Source: Chrysophaeum taylorii (lineage: Eukaryota > Sar > Pelagophyceae > Pelagomonadales > Pelagomonadaceae). From it: a stretch of DNA of 64,000 nt. The DNA lies in NCBI GenBank assembly GCA_029834535.1, contig JAQMWT010000122.1, positions 1 to 64,000 on the forward strand, read 5' to 3'. A program made the position numbers and the translations under genes. A model generated the notes under the pieces. That model saw only the letters and a program-made list of their open reading frames with translations. It was not told the DNA's origin and ran no database searches. Shown here piece by piece: positions 1 to 11,097 of this stretch (positions within the stretch are counted from its first letter, which is position 1; the number at the start of each line of letters is the position of its first letter).

Positions 1-2049
1 GATTTTGGAATTTTAGATCGACTTGCGACCTTCCGACGCGCACGCAGCAGGAGCGCTTGACAAGCTGCGGAAGGGTCACCCGGCTTTCAGTTCCGGAAGA
101 AGGTCCTGGGGAGCGGCACGTCGCAAACGGGGGTAAAAAAAAATTTTTTGTACAGTTCAATCTGAAGCCTTGGAGTTTTGTTCCGTGTCCAGCCGCACGA
201 TGGATGATGTCGATATCCTTGACCAGCTTATCAGTGGATTGACGCCAGGAGTTGAGGACCCGTGTGCGGACTATGAGGAGCGGGACATCCTGATAGTTAC
301 GTGACTTTTAAGTCGATGGTAGCGCTTATTACGCGGCTCGAGAACGACTTACGAAAGTTGATGGAGTGAGGAGAAGGACCAAGGCCCACCTAATCCGAAA
401 TCGAATAAACCGCCGCGAGGGCGGGGAAAGTTCGAGCTATGGCCTCCGATCAACAAGCCACAGCAAGATGCGGATAAGCCGTCTGGGAATACGTATCCGC
501 TGATTTTACGAGATCCTTGTGGGGCAAGAGAACGTGCCCGCACTGTGGGTTCTTCTGGACCACCCATGATGAAGATGAACGCGGAAATCGCGTAGTTTGC
601 CAACGCGATCCGGATCGTTACTACTGTGCGATGTGGAAGCGAATCCGTAAGCAAAAGAAACAGCCCATATCGCGGTCCGATTGGGCAAAGCGTGATGATG
701 CATCTAATGCGAACGCCACGCACGGATCGGAACCTTCTAATGAAATTCAAACGGCCCTCACCGATCTTGGAACCACAATGGCGACCATGGTGAGCGAGGT
801 CAGAAGCATCAAGGATACTACGTCGTTTTGCTACACGGCAGCGAGACGGACGATCACCTTCTAGACGACGTCACGCCGACATCGAAGCCAGAGCCCTAAT
901 CGGAAAGCCCATACTGCTCAAGAAGCCCGAGTCCTGGGCCGTCACCGGAGCATCTAGTCGCATGTCGCGTTGGCGCCGACGTCATGAGTTACCGATGGAC
1001 GGGTATGATGGAGGCAGATATCAAGATAGTTCGGGACATTCGAGCGCATCTTTCGCGTTGCCAATCTTTATGTGACGCACCGCCAATGTCGGGGTTGTAT
1101 TTACCCGACGGCGCGCTGCCCGAGTCTCCGATGATGTTGCCGATGTCCTGTGACGAGCAGCCATCGTTTGCAACAGGATGCAACATACCACCAACGCTCG
1201 ATAGTTCGGTGGCCTTCTACATCGTATGTGGAAGCAATGTCAGATGCTACTTGGGATTCTCCGCAATACTGGGAAGACTCAGATTCGGAGACTGACGAAC
1301 CCATGCCGCAGGTTCCAGTGTCCCCCATTCGTCAATGTGCATGTCCTGCAGGCAGTTCACGATGATGACGTTAGACCTTTCGAGTTGACGTCGGGGACGA
1401 GTCTTCTTTTATACGGGCCCCCGAGACCGTTTTAGCCGTTTTAGACGTGGTGTTTAGCCGATACCGTTTTAGTCGCAGAAGAGCAGACCACGGCGGCGCG
1501 ATGGAGGAGAAGTTGACGGGAATGTCCGATTTGATGGACGAGAAACGACGATTATCAGAAGTTCCTATGCTTCCGCTTCCAACTGATGCGCCGGGGACGG
1601 CTCATGTTTTTTCTGCTGCCCCCCCCCCCCGACAATCAAAAGTGGACGTTCCGCCGGATCCTGAACCTGAACAGGAGCCGAAAGAACCTGAACAGGAGCC
1701 GAAAGTAAGGAGCGAGCCGAATGTGCGCGTCAAAGGTGAAAAGATCAATAAGAGCCACCCTGAGGTGAGGTTCAAATACGAAGAAAAGTTCGATGTGCCA
1801 TGGAAGGATGCGCCGCGCGATGCGGACGGTGTACCGTTACCGCAGATTCCCGAGCACGTCAAGGACAATGGTGCGATGAAAGTCGTAATTCCGACGAAGG
1901 AAGAAGTTGAGAAGGTTGTTCGAGATCTAGGAATTCCCGACAACCCGCATCTGGATGATGATGCGAAGATGATGTTGAGCCATTGCGTGCAATACGCGTG
2001 GGGCTTTCTTTGATCCGATTATGAGACCCGTGGACTCGCCACCGGTTTC

Positions 2050-3350
2050 TCTACGCTTTAAAGACGCAAACCCACGACCGATCAAGATGACGCCTTATAG
2101 GTTGACGCCAGCAAAGCTCGAGTGTCTCAGAAAGCAGATCACTGAGTGGTGTCGCGATGGAGTCATCCGACCGGCGAACTCTCCGTGGGGATTTCCTGTA
2201 CTGATGCTGCCTAAGAAGGGAGCCGAGGCCGGGACGTCGAATGCTTTTCGTGCTGCCGTTGACTTGCGTCAGCTCAATGATCAGCTGGTCAATGACAGTT
2301 GGCCGAATATTCGTCAAGATGATGCTTTGGCTTTTCTTGCCATGCGCCGTTGGCGGACGTGCATTGATATTCGATGGGGTTATCATAACTTACGTTTGGA
2401 CGCCGCTGCTCAGGACGCTGTTACTATGGTTAGTCCACTTGGAGCCCATAGTTTCTTGCGCTTGCCTCTAGGAGTAAAAACAGCAGGGCTCTCTTTGTAA
2501 GCAGATGGCTAGCGATTTGTCCACATGGATGTATAAGGACTTGGTCGCGTTTGTCGACGATATTATGATGGGATCGGATGAACTCCATCGACATTTACAA
2601 GTTTTGATTGAAGTGTTGTGCCATTTAGCACAGCGAGGATATAGTGGACGAACTTCGAAGTTCCACCTCCTCAAGGATGAAATCGAGTTTTTGGGACATA
2701 TTTCGACTCCGGAAGGCTTGAAGCCGAATCCCAAGACGTTAGAAGCGTTGCAGCAGATGCCGATTCCCGGTACGTTGCCCAATACGTCCCCGAAGACCCA
2801 GATTCGATCTTTCATTGGTATGAGCAACTATTGCCGCCGATATGTGAAGAATTATTCGAAGATTGTGGAGCCGCTTAGGCGATTGTGTCTTGAAGGCGTT
2901 AAGTTTGAGTGGACGCCTGAGTGCCAAAAGGCATGGGACACGATCATCGAAGCTTTGGTGGATTCTCGTGGAGTTTATCATCCTGACTACGATCTTCCTT
3001 TTCAGATCCGCTCGGATGCTTCCAAGGATGGTCTGGGTGCGTATCTTTTCAGCTCGTGGAAATCAAGGACGAAACCGGCAAGGTGACACGAGAGGAACGA
3101 GTAATTGAGTATTGGAGCCGAGCCGTGCCGAAAGAGATGCGGAACTATGAGCCTCGCCGGCTAGAGCTCCTGGCAGTTATTCTTCCTCTTGAGCATTTCC
3201 GCTCTTATATTGAAGGTCACAAGACGATCCTTGAAACAGATCATCGCAACTTGACGTTTTTACGAAAGGCGAAGCACTCGTCTGGGCAGTTGGCTCGATG
3301 GGCGATGCGGCTCGCCAATTTTGATCCTGAATTGGGTTACAAGCCAGGGA
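2050..3350 (+). mobile_element. Gypsy pol: reverse transcriptase and RNase H region
   Basis: This part of the fossil element encodes the copying enzymes. Visible reverse-transcriptase motifs include the fingers segment around VIRPANSPWGFPVLMLPKKG, the AVDLRQLN block, the FVDDI catalytic block (the YVDD equivalent) and the connection segment FIGMSNYCRRYV. RNase H follows, with an RSDASKDGLGAYL-type strand and the TDHRNLTFL block. The order and motifs are typical of Ty3/Gypsy pol. The region is part of a broken copy. Confidence 0.88.
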
Positions 3351-3639
3351 AGTCGCCGGGAATGAGCATCCCTGACTGTCTCTCTCGCAATCCTATAGAT
3401 CATGTCATCGAGACGGACGAGTTTGTGAACCCTTGAACCACGCGTATCTAGTGTGCCAAGAACTCCCTCGTTCTGTTGATGATGAAGGAGTACCTTTACC
3501 TGGGTGCCATGTCATTCTGTCGTTTGTTACGACTGAGTTGCCTGTGGAGGAAGAGGAGGAAGACCTCGATGATCCGATGCAATTGGTCACGTCTCATGCT
3601 ACGAAACAACGTCAGAAGCAACGACTTCAGACCCAGCCT

Positions 3640-5050
3640 AGTATTTTCCGTGATGCCGATGATTACCAAGAGTACATCGACAATATTCCGGATAATTTGA
3701 CTTTGGAAGAGATAGCTAAAGAGCAGATCACTGATGCTACTTGCGAGGACATTCGTTATCGCATGGCTCAGGGCCATTCTCTTCGTCGGTACGGAGCCAA
3801 TTATCGCTATCAAGTGGTGAAAGGAGTTCTCTACCGTGCCGCACCCGACTTGCACCCGATGATAGTCGCACCCCGAACTTTACGGACGCGCATCATCCGA
3901 TTGTACCAAGACACACCTCTCAATGGTGGTCATATGGGTCGTCAAAGTACAGTGCAGTCGATACTTGAACGTTTTTGGTGGCCCCGTATGTCTAATGAGG
4001 TGGGTGCTTACATTGCTGGTTGCTTTGTGTGCAAGAAAGCTCGTACGCCTGAACCAAAGAGAGCAGGTCTGCTTCAGCAACCGGTGTATGATGGTGATTG
4101 TGTCGTCCTTTGTATGGATTTGTTTGGACCTTTGCCCAGTGCTGGTCCCGAGACATATCTCATCGTTTTTTTTGATCCATTTTCTCATTTCTTGATTCTT
4201 GACGTACTACACCATAAGACTGCTGAGTCAATCCTCGAGTCTTTTGTCGCGAATATATTACTCAAAGGTTATCTACCTCAGAGGATTCGTACCGACAATG
4301 GGAAAGAGTTCGTCAACAAGTTGATGGAAGAGTTTTGTCGTCATCTTTTCAATGTTCGGTATAGTACCACGATTCCGTATCATGCTCAGGCTAATCCTGC
4401 GGAAAGGGTCAACCGCTTTATCAAGGCTTTCCTCCGTGCGTGCCCTCAAAACCGCAAGATCACGGAATGGCCCGAATTCGCGGAGTACATTGCTTTCTGT
4501 TACAATCGCAAATTTATTCCGGGGACTCAGATCTCACCTTTCATGCTTCGTCTTAACCGGCAGCCTTTATTGCCAACCGATTACACGATCATGGATCTTG
4601 ATGTCCGCCGCCTGCCGAAAACTCGCTCCGATGTTGTGGCAGAGACTCGCGAGAGGCTGAAGTTCTATACCGCTACGGTGAACGAAGCTCGTGAGAAGGC
4701 TCTTCGTAAACAACGTCTCGCCTATAATGCGGACCATGTTGATGTGGAGTATGAAGAAGGTTCACATGTTCTGCTCTACATCCCTTTTCTTCAGAACAAG
4801 CTTCGACCGGAATGGCGCGGTCCATTCGTTATTTTGGAACGCTTGTCCCCGGTCACTTACAGGATTGAGTCTCTTGATTATCCTCCCGAACGCCGTTGTG
4901 TTCATGTTAGTCAGATTACCCCTGTGATGGTTTCTCCAGTGGTCGATCGAGCTGTGCCCAAGCCCAAGGAGACCTTTCGGGATGATTACAAGCATGGTAA
5001 GTTCGTTATCTTTCGGATTCCGGATAATAAACGGTCCGATTGGCGAAAGA
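3640..5050 (+). mobile_element. Gypsy pol: integrase region
   Basis: The integrase zinc-binding HHCC segment is followed by the DDE catalytic core. Readable blocks are GGHMGRQSTVQSILERFWWP, the CFVCKKAR cysteines, MDLFGPLP (first D), IRTDNGKEFVN (second D) and PAERVNRFIKAFLR (E). A C-terminal SH3-like stretch follows, with WRGPFVILERLSPVTYRIE and HVSQITPV. This is the downstream end of pol in the Ty3/Gypsy order. I do not recognise a clear chromodomain after it. Confidence 0.88.
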
Positions 5051-5450
5051 AGATTTATGTCGCTGAAGTTTATGAACCCTATGATTTTGTGAATGATCGA
5101 GTCGCTCTGCATTTCTATGCTGATCTCGGTCCCCATGACAAGGTTCTTATTACAAGCCTACTTCACATCTCTCTACTCGCAAGCTTAAGCCGGAATACAA
5201 GGACGTGGACGGTCGCAGTTTCACCGACAAGACCAAGGTCAACAACAGTACCACTCCTTGTGTCACCGACTTCGCCCCGCACGAGATCGATGTGTTGATT
5301 CCTAAGTTCACTTTGCGTGGTGGACGCGTTCCTGAACCTGTCGTTGAACGTGCCTACAAGAAGATTCGTTCTCGAGATGCTCATTCAGCCAAGGCTCGTG
5401 CTTCTCGCCGGACTCGCTGAGGGCAGCTCGTGTTCTCACCAGGGGAGTCC

Positions 5451-5770
5451 TGTGGCGGCAACTCCTGACCGCTAAGGCTTACCCCCCCTCTCTCGAGGCT
5501 TGATACCCGTTCAACGGGGCACCTTTCCCGATCTTTTTAGTAACATCATACCTGTCTCTTGTGAGAAGCATTCTTGCTGTATTCGTGTAGATTCCTTGCT
5601 ATCATATTCCATCTCTCCATCTTGTTGAGAGGCTTGGTGAGCGTGAGCAAGGTGTGTGGCGAGCTTATCCGACCCCGCGTCCGTGTTTTCCTCGTTCAGT
5701 GAGGTCTAGGACGAGTCGGTGAGTACCCCCTTTGTCACCCGGGGGTCGGGAAGGTTTTTCTGTGCCGCCA
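5451..5770 (+). repeat. 3' LTR of the Gypsy element
   Basis: A purine run AGGGGAG at 5441-5447 looks like the polypurine tract. Immediately downstream the sequence starts TGTGGCGGCA, and about 320 bp later it ends TGTGCCGCCA. The 8-bp inverted pair TGGCGGCA/TGCCGCCA and the TG..CA ends fit an LTR; the exact first base could be 5451 or 5453. The sequence directly after 5770 is Helitron tail repeat, so the LTR marks the insertion joint. The partner LTR is upstream of the window. Confidence 0.75.
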
Positions 5771-6070
5771 TAATTGGGACTAGGTGAAATTAGTGACCAG
5801 GCGAGCTTACTGGGACCAAGTGAACTTACTGGGTTTTTAGAGTAAACTCAAAGGTTAGCGGCGTGTGCGGATCAAAGCAGCTTAGATTGGCGGGGGTGAG
5901 AGCGACGAGTTCAAAGGAGAGGGGTGAGTGGATGTGAGCACGTGGGTTTACGCCGAACTTACTGGGGTTAGAGATTGGGACTAGGTGAACTTACTGGGGC
6001 CATGTGAACTTACTGGGGTTAGAGATTGGGACTAGGTGAACTTACTGGCGAACTTACTGGCCTGCACTTG
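5771..6070 (+). mobile_element. Helitron 3' tail, copy 1 (interrupted by the Gypsy element)
   Basis: This matches the tails of the two complete Helitrons at 32940-34019 and 42722-44474. It shares the iteron-like motif GGTGAACTTACTGG, the block GGTTAGAGATTGGGACTAGG, a spacer with GCGGCGTGTGCGGATCAAAG, and the terminal CTGGCCTGCACTTG. After that terminus at 6070 the three copies diverge completely, and each is followed by T. Only the last 300 bp remain next to the Gypsy LTR; the rest of this copy should lie upstream of the window. Confidence 0.85.
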
Positions 6071-6601
6071 TACGATAGTATGAACAGGTGCGCACAAGGT
6101 TACACGATCACGTGTGCAAAATATGCTATATACAGCCCAATGGTAAATGGCGTTATATTAACAAGCGTGTTTGCGTGGCGAGGCTGGACCGGCGCGGTAA
6201 CAGTCCAAAACCCATAGGTTACGTGCACGTTTTAACACATGGCTTCTCAGGGACCCGCCTGTGCCCATAACCTGCAGAGCATTTAGCATGCAGTGGTAAG
6301 TCACCTGGGAAACCATCTCGTCTCATCAATGACATCATGAACGTCTGGAAGTATTTAATTCGGGGAATGAAAGGTTATGTTCCCTATATCCTCAGAACAC
6401 GACAGGCGGCATCTAGAACTACACGAGAAAGGTTAAGTGTATGGTGCTACATACCTCGGGACGCGCTAGACCATGATGATGAGCTTGAGCACAAATCAGA
6501 GGACTAATTAATTGACTGTGTAGAAAGGAAGAAGAAGGGCAAGGAAGAGATCACGTTCTCAACTGACGGATAAGGGTAAGAGGCAGCAGAATTCTCTGCA
6601 C
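6071..6601. other. Intergenic, no gene seen
   Basis: AT-richer than the neighbouring genes, with only short open frames on either strand. No recognisable domain, RNA gene or terminal repeat was found. It begins exactly at the Helitron 3' boundary and ends where the R1 repeat begins. Confidence 0.5.
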
Positions 6602-6902
6602 CCCCGGCGTAGGTTGGCACCTATTCGCCTCCCGGGCGGGCCGGATGGCAGCCAGAACGTTCGCAGTGGGACGGGGTAGGGACGGGGTATGGCCGGGGGG
6701 CGAAGACGGAAGGTTATCGACGAGTTGGTTGTCAGTCACATCGCGGTCTCCTCGTCGTCGCATGGCGACAAGCTTGATGGTCACTCACTCTCCGCCGACC
6801 GACCTTTCGGCGCTCCTCGTCTATAGGCCCGTGATTCCGGACTGGCTCCTGTCGGTCCGGCCTGGCTCCCATGCTCGCGAGAGGTCTGAAGTTAGTTAGT
6901 TA
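6602..6902 (+). repeat. Dispersed repeat R1, copy A
   Basis: About 300 bp nearly identical to 43170-43450: both start CCGGCGTAGGTTGGCACC, share GACGGGGTATGGCCGGGGGG, and end AGAGGTCTGAAGTTAGTTAG. A more divergent minus-strand copy lies at 42240-42600, and a minus-strand terminal fragment at 40800-40885. It has no coding capacity and looks like a short non-autonomous element. I could not find convincing terminal inverted repeats or tRNA-type A/B boxes. Confidence 0.75.
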
Positions 6903-7640
6903 GTTTAGAATCAATTCAATGTCAACTTCAATTCGTGACTGCGCTCCCAATACTGAAGAAGAAGGTTCTATATTGAAGTTGACGGGTTCGCGAACATAAA
7001 CGCTGTCAAGAAGGTGCCAAATATTGATCGATCAATAATATGCGAATTGTGAGTGCCATCCTCTCGCTGGTCTTCGTCGAGTGCAAGGTACAACACCTCG
7101 GACCTCGCCCTCAGATCATACCGCTCTTCACGCGCGAATTGTCTTCCTCGAGCGGCCTCGAACTCGAACCCATTGATCCCGAAAGTCGGACAGTCTATGA
7201 CGGCGAGGTTGCCTGCGTCGTCAGCGCCCACGGCCAGCGCTCCGCAGCCTGCGCCAAGTTCCGGCCGCGCGAGTCCCTCGAGATTTGCTCGCCGGAGAAG
7301 ATTGCGCGAAACCACCCGCTCCTGTCCCTTTGATGATCGAGCGATTGATCGATTCGGAGGATTTATTTATTTATTTTTTTTTTCTACTACGTCCTGAAGC
7401 GCGCGCCACCGAGACTACTCGAAAGGAGTGACGCATCTTCCTGCATACCTTTGTTGTGCGATGCAAGGCAGTCACCTGTCCGAACAAGCGAGGGCGTTGG
7501 TCGTTCCCGCAGCACGTGATCGAACCACCACCATCACCGCCAACGAAATATAAATAAAAAGGGGAGCGTCGTAGTCGTGCGGGTAGTTTGAGTACGAGGG
7601 GGAATTGGAGACGCGCTGCTTACCCAACCAGTCTCCTTCC
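6903..7640. other. Intergenic, one doubtful open frame
   Basis: Open frames overlap on both strands at about 6968-7333. The minus-strand one (115 codons) has the more natural composition, because the opposite frame is Ser/Arg/Pro-rich like a shadow. I recognise neither, and neither has a convincing start context, so no gene is called. The rest holds a T-run near 7371-7384 and the 3' flank of the minus-strand gene that ends at 7641. Confidence 0.4.
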
Positions 7641-9108
7641 TTAAGCCTCGGATACCAGTACCTCGGCCGGCTCGGCCTTGACCCGCTTGAGGTTAGGTTC
7701 GTCGTCGTCGGGGGCCGGCTCGTCCTCCTCGATTTGCTGGTCGAGTGGTCGTTTGATCAGGACAGTCGGCACGTCGCCGTCTTCATGGGGCGCGTCAACG
7801 GCACTTCCGGGCGCACCCATATCGTTCGGGTCTTCTTGGAATTCGACGGACTCGGGTTCCGGTTCGTGGCGGCCGTTTTCTAGTTGAGGTTCCACCGCCG
7901 GGGCCCCGTCCGTGGTCGGCTCGACCGGGACATCCTCGCTACCTACGGTATCGAGGGGCATTGCCTCCGAAAAGCCGCCGGCGTCGACAGGAGATTCGAC
8001 AACAACGGGTTGCGTCTCTACCGCGAACGGTTCTCGCGCTCCGGCGCCGTTCTGGTCGACCGCGGCTTGGTCTTCCTCGTCGTCATCGTCGGGGATTTCT
8101 TCGAGACTCGGGGGGAGTTCGATGGGCGGCGGCGCGCCCTGGTCGGCGGATATTTGCGGTTCGGGCGCCGGCGGCGGCGGTGCCGGTTGTTCGACGTTGC
8201 CGTCCTTTCCGATGACCTGGCTGTCGGCGCCGCGCGGCGCGCTGCACCGCTTGCACTCGGTGCGCCACTGGAAGTTATGGTTCGAGCACCGCCCGCAGAG
8301 CCAGTCCCCAGGGATGAACGACGAGCCACCGCCGCGCGGCCGCGACGAGCCGTGCTGCTGGGGGGGCGGACGCTCGCCGACGACCGTCGACCTGTCAGAA
8401 CGCGGCGTCCCGCACCGCCGACACTCGCGCCGCCGCGCGAAATTGTTGTTCTGGCACTGGTGGCAAATCCAGTCCCCCGGCATCACCGACCCGCCTCCGG
8501 ATTGCGGAGCCGCCTGGTGCCGCCCCCCGTAGTGCGAGGAGTCGCGCCCGCCGTATCCTCCGCCCCGGTACCCGCCGTCGCGACCGCCGTACCGACCCCC
8601 GTACCCGTCGTCCTGCTGCTGCTGCTGCTGCTGCTGATAGCCACCACCACCACCACCACCGCCGTAGCTACCCCCGCCGTAGTGCTGCTGCTGTGGCTGC
8701 TGCTGCTGCTGATCGTGGTAATAACCATCTCCTCCTCCGTACCCTCCTCCCTGGTCGTAGTTATAGCCGTCGCCGTAGCCGCCGTGATGGTAGTCGCTGC
8801 GGCCGTCGCCGTAGCCGCCGTGCGCGCCGTAGCCGTCGTACTCCGAGTAGCGCCCGTACCCCTGCGATGTGGTTACGCGTGTCACGACGCGGACGCACCG
8901 TCTGGTCGTACTGCTGATGGTCGCCGTAGCCTCCCGCGCCTGAGTTGTGATACGACGGGTCCGAGTACCCGCTCGAGCCACCTCCTCCCTGACCGCCACC
9001 ATAACCGCCGTAGCCTCCTCGACCATACCCTCCCTGTGCCTCGCCGTACCCGCGATCGTACTCGCCCCCGTAGTAACCGCCGCCACCGCGCTGACCACCC
9101 GACTCCAT
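7641..9108 (-). CDS. RanBP2-type zinc-finger, Gly/Gln-rich RNA-binding protein (FUS/TAF15-like architecture)
   Basis: Two exons, 9108-8899 and 8861-7641, with a 37-nt intron (8862-8898, GTGCGT..GCAG). The intron is required to keep the Gly/Tyr-rich frame, and the protein is about 476 aa. Residues 1-190 are low complexity: Gly-Tyr repeats, two poly-Gln runs and a poly-Gly run. Two RanBP2 zinc fingers follow, near 193-220 (GDWICHQCQNNNFARRRECR, then RCGTPR) and 253-280 (GDWLCGRCSNHNFQWRTECK, then RCSAPR). The W-x-C-x2-C-x10-C-x2-C pattern and Asn residues are those of single-stranded-RNA-binding fingers as in ZRANB2 and TAF15. The C-terminal half is acidic and ends with a short basic patch, LKRVKAEP. 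No RRM is visible, so it is not a true FUS/TAF15 orthologue. A nuclear role in RNA binding or condensate formation is inference. Confidence 0.8.
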
Positions 9109-9782
9109 CCTCTCGCTCACCACGCTCACGAACGCCACCGCCTTCTTCTAAGATACAATCCGACTTGATAAAAAATTACCTCGACCGCCTCTTTCCTATC
9201 TCTTCTCCGAGGCGCGTGAATCAAATTAGTACGGAGCTGTCGCAGGGGCTGGCTGGCAAGCTCATAAGCTCGTCGAACTCAAGCGATCGCGGGTAACGGA
9301 TACCTGTGGGGGGAGGGGGTCTTCCGATGGAGGAAGCAAGCGCTTGTTGCACTCGCGGCATATGAGGCTTTTCGCCGCAGACGTCTGACTCATGCGGCGA
9401 TTCTCCAAGATTTGAGACCACTGCTCAACGCCATTGACCGAACGACTACCGTATCATAACAAGTGCAAGCACGCCTCGACTATCAAGTGGCATTCGAGGT
9501 GGAGGTGTGCGTGCACCCGGGCAACAACAAACAGCCAATGCCCGCACTATTTATTATTCCATTTGTCTTTTAGGAAAACAAGCCCCGCCGCATGCTCATC
9601 TTCTGTTCCATTCTTCTTCGCCGTCTCAAGCTACATCCACTTTCCATCGTATAAATTTGCCCTCTGCTTCTGCCTCCACCTTTGTTCCTCTGCTCCTCCC
9701 CGGACCGTTCTCTGTGTCTACTGCATCCCAGGAATAGTACGGAAACCAACAACAGAGGGTTAGGATTGCGGGAGTGTGTGAC
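9109..9782. promoter_or_regulatory. Divergent intergenic region
   Basis: This 674-bp gap separates two genes read outward, the RanBP2-finger gene and the small gene at 9783. It must hold both promoters. Short open frames on both strands show no recognisable domain. I see no clear TATA box or repeat. Confidence 0.4.
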
Positions 9783-10338
9783 ATGGCGAGACCCGATGAT
9801 CCTTGGCAACGAGAAGACATTTTGCGCAGGCCTTTGCCCCACAGGCAAGAAAAAAATCCGTCTTGGATGGACGCGGCGAGGGAGATCTACGCAGACGCGA
9901 GCGGCGTGCTTGACAACGCTCAATTGTAAGTGTGTGTGCCGCAATGAGACCACGCCACCACCCTGCAGGTCGTTTGCCGGCGCTTACGACGCGTGCTACG
10001 AGAACTACGCGCGCATGGCGCGGACTCAGGTGGCGGCGCCAGAGGAGGAACAGAAGAATAAAAAGAAGTGGACGACAGCGTTGCACGACGCCGTGACTGA
10101 AATCGATCCGACACGAGCCAAAGAGCACCGCCGGGCATCGAGTCGCTCCGAGCGCGAGGCCATTGGTGCGAAATACGGAGTCAACGTCCGTCACTCCGAT
10201 GAGCGACGCGAACCTGAGAACGGCAGCAATGGCACCATGTTGTCGTCGGAGTCGCGGAAACCCGGCGAGGGTGGGTGGCTTGATGAAATCGAGTCGACGG
10301 ACATCATTGCAGACATGTGGGACTCCCTTTCTTCCTAA
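9783..10338 (+). CDS. Small basic hypothetical protein, two exons
   Basis: The likely start is the ATG at 9783 (MARPDDPWQREDILRRPLPH). Exon 1 runs 9783-9925, a 43-nt intron with GTAAGT..CTGCAG occupies 9926-9968, and exon 2 ends at the TAA at 10338. Splicing joins the frames exactly and gives about 170 aa. The protein is charged and largely hydrophilic, has no signal peptide or membrane segment, contains a Lys/Glu-rich middle, and ends in an acidic amphipathic stretch (WLDEIESTDIIADMWDSLSS). I do not recognise a family. The clean splice signals and coding-like composition support a real gene. Confidence 0.6.
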
Positions 10339-11017
10339 CTCCCGTTGTCTCGCAACAACGTGAATGTGCCGTGATTCGTTTTTTGTTGCTGTCTTTAACT
10401 ATTGCCCCCCCCTGACCCGACCCGAGGCGAGGCGGGGCGTGGAATCCTCTCTAATCTCTCGAAGAGCTTCGGTGGTATTTGGTCAACACACAGGGGTATA
10501 TATAGCCCCGGGCACCCGCACACACCAGGACCGGCATTCCTACCCTCACCTTTTGGTTATGGGCCCTTAAAGCGCTCGAGGTGGATCGCGCGTTCGAATC
10601 CGCCCCACCGCTGCGCCGCAAGGAGTGTGTGAGTGCCTTCGACGCAGTTGCCATCGCCAACTGCTGGAGCCCCGTCGTCTAGCACACACACTAGACCCCC
10701 CTCGTCTGGGCGCTTTCACTTACCAGACCGGATGATCATCTCCGACGCAGATGTTCATCTTAAGCAGATGGCGTCGTCGTCTGCTGGGTCCCCACCGTCT
10801 CGCATGCATGCTTGACTCGCCCCAGATGTTCACGTTTCACTATGATGGGGAAGCACAGGGGTATATATAGCCCCGGGCACCGCACACACCAGGACCGGCA
10901 TTCCTACCCTCACCTTTTGCAACAGCCTTTCTTCGAGAGGGCTAGTTTTTATAAAAACACCGCCCCTTTTAGATCCTGTGGACAGACGACACGTCACGCA
11001 GCGCCAAAAAAAATAAA
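10339..11017. other. Intergenic, contains the direct repeat described separately
   Basis: No gene is supported. Apart from the 66/67-bp direct repeats, the stretch between them (about 300 bp) has only short open frames. A GTTCGAATCC string near 10590 resembles a tRNA T-loop but has no pairing stems. Confidence 0.45.
10489..10919 (+). repeat. Pair of 66/67-bp direct repeats with a TATATATA core
   Basis: Positions 10489-10555 and 10854-10919 are identical except for one C missing in the second. Each reads CACAGGGGTATATATAGCCC at its start and ends CCTACCCTCACCTTTTG. The GGGG-TATATATAG-CCCC core resembles a TATA-box promoter flanked by GC arms. The copies are 365 bp apart in the same orientation, enclosing non-coding sequence, just left of the Harbinger transposon. 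This could be a duplicated promoter segment or the termini of a very small terminal-repeat element. I cannot decide from one locus. Confidence 0.8.
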
Positions 11018-11097
11018 GTAGAGCCGTTTGTAGTCCGTTGCTTATCCAAAAACGCCTGGAAAAGCGTGACAGCGATTCGCCAAGCACTTCAACAAAA

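Larger units (their letters stand above)
1..5770 (+). mobile_element. Ty3/Gypsy LTR retrotransposon, broken, 5' end outside window
   Basis: The order of parts is gag-like leader, linker, reverse transcriptase, RNase H, integrase, polypurine tract and 3' LTR, which is the Ty3/Gypsy order (integrase after RNase H). The gag-like region occupies roughly the first 1.4 kb and is poorly conserved. An acidic proline/glutamate-rich linker with a short tandem duplication near 1660-1710 precedes the reverse transcriptase. The 5' LTR is not in the window. The copy is broken, with roughly half a dozen interruptions of its reading frames, but domain motifs are still easy to read, so it is a moderately old fossil. 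It lies inside a Helitron tail and is therefore younger than that Helitron. Age by LTR comparison is not possible here. Confidence 0.9.

Noticed and set aside
5771-6070. CRISPR-like array from the repeated GGTGAACTTACTGG
   Set aside because: The spacers are not unique; they recur in the same order in three copies that have Helitron ends.
7040-7333. Small plus-strand gene
   Set aside because: Overlaps an equally open minus-strand frame with more natural composition; neither has a recognised domain.
7884-9296. 470-codon plus-strand frame opposite the RanBP2-finger gene
   Set aside because: Composition is Arg/Val/Ala low complexity complementary to Gly/Gln repeats; the minus strand encodes two intact zinc fingers.
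10570-10625. tRNA-like GTTCGAATCC string
   Set aside because: The bases flanking the loop do not pair as a T-stem, and no anticodon arm or acceptor stem could be placed upstream.
10489-10919. A short LTR element
   Set aside because: No TG..CA ends, primer site or coding remnant; kept as an unexplained direct repeat.
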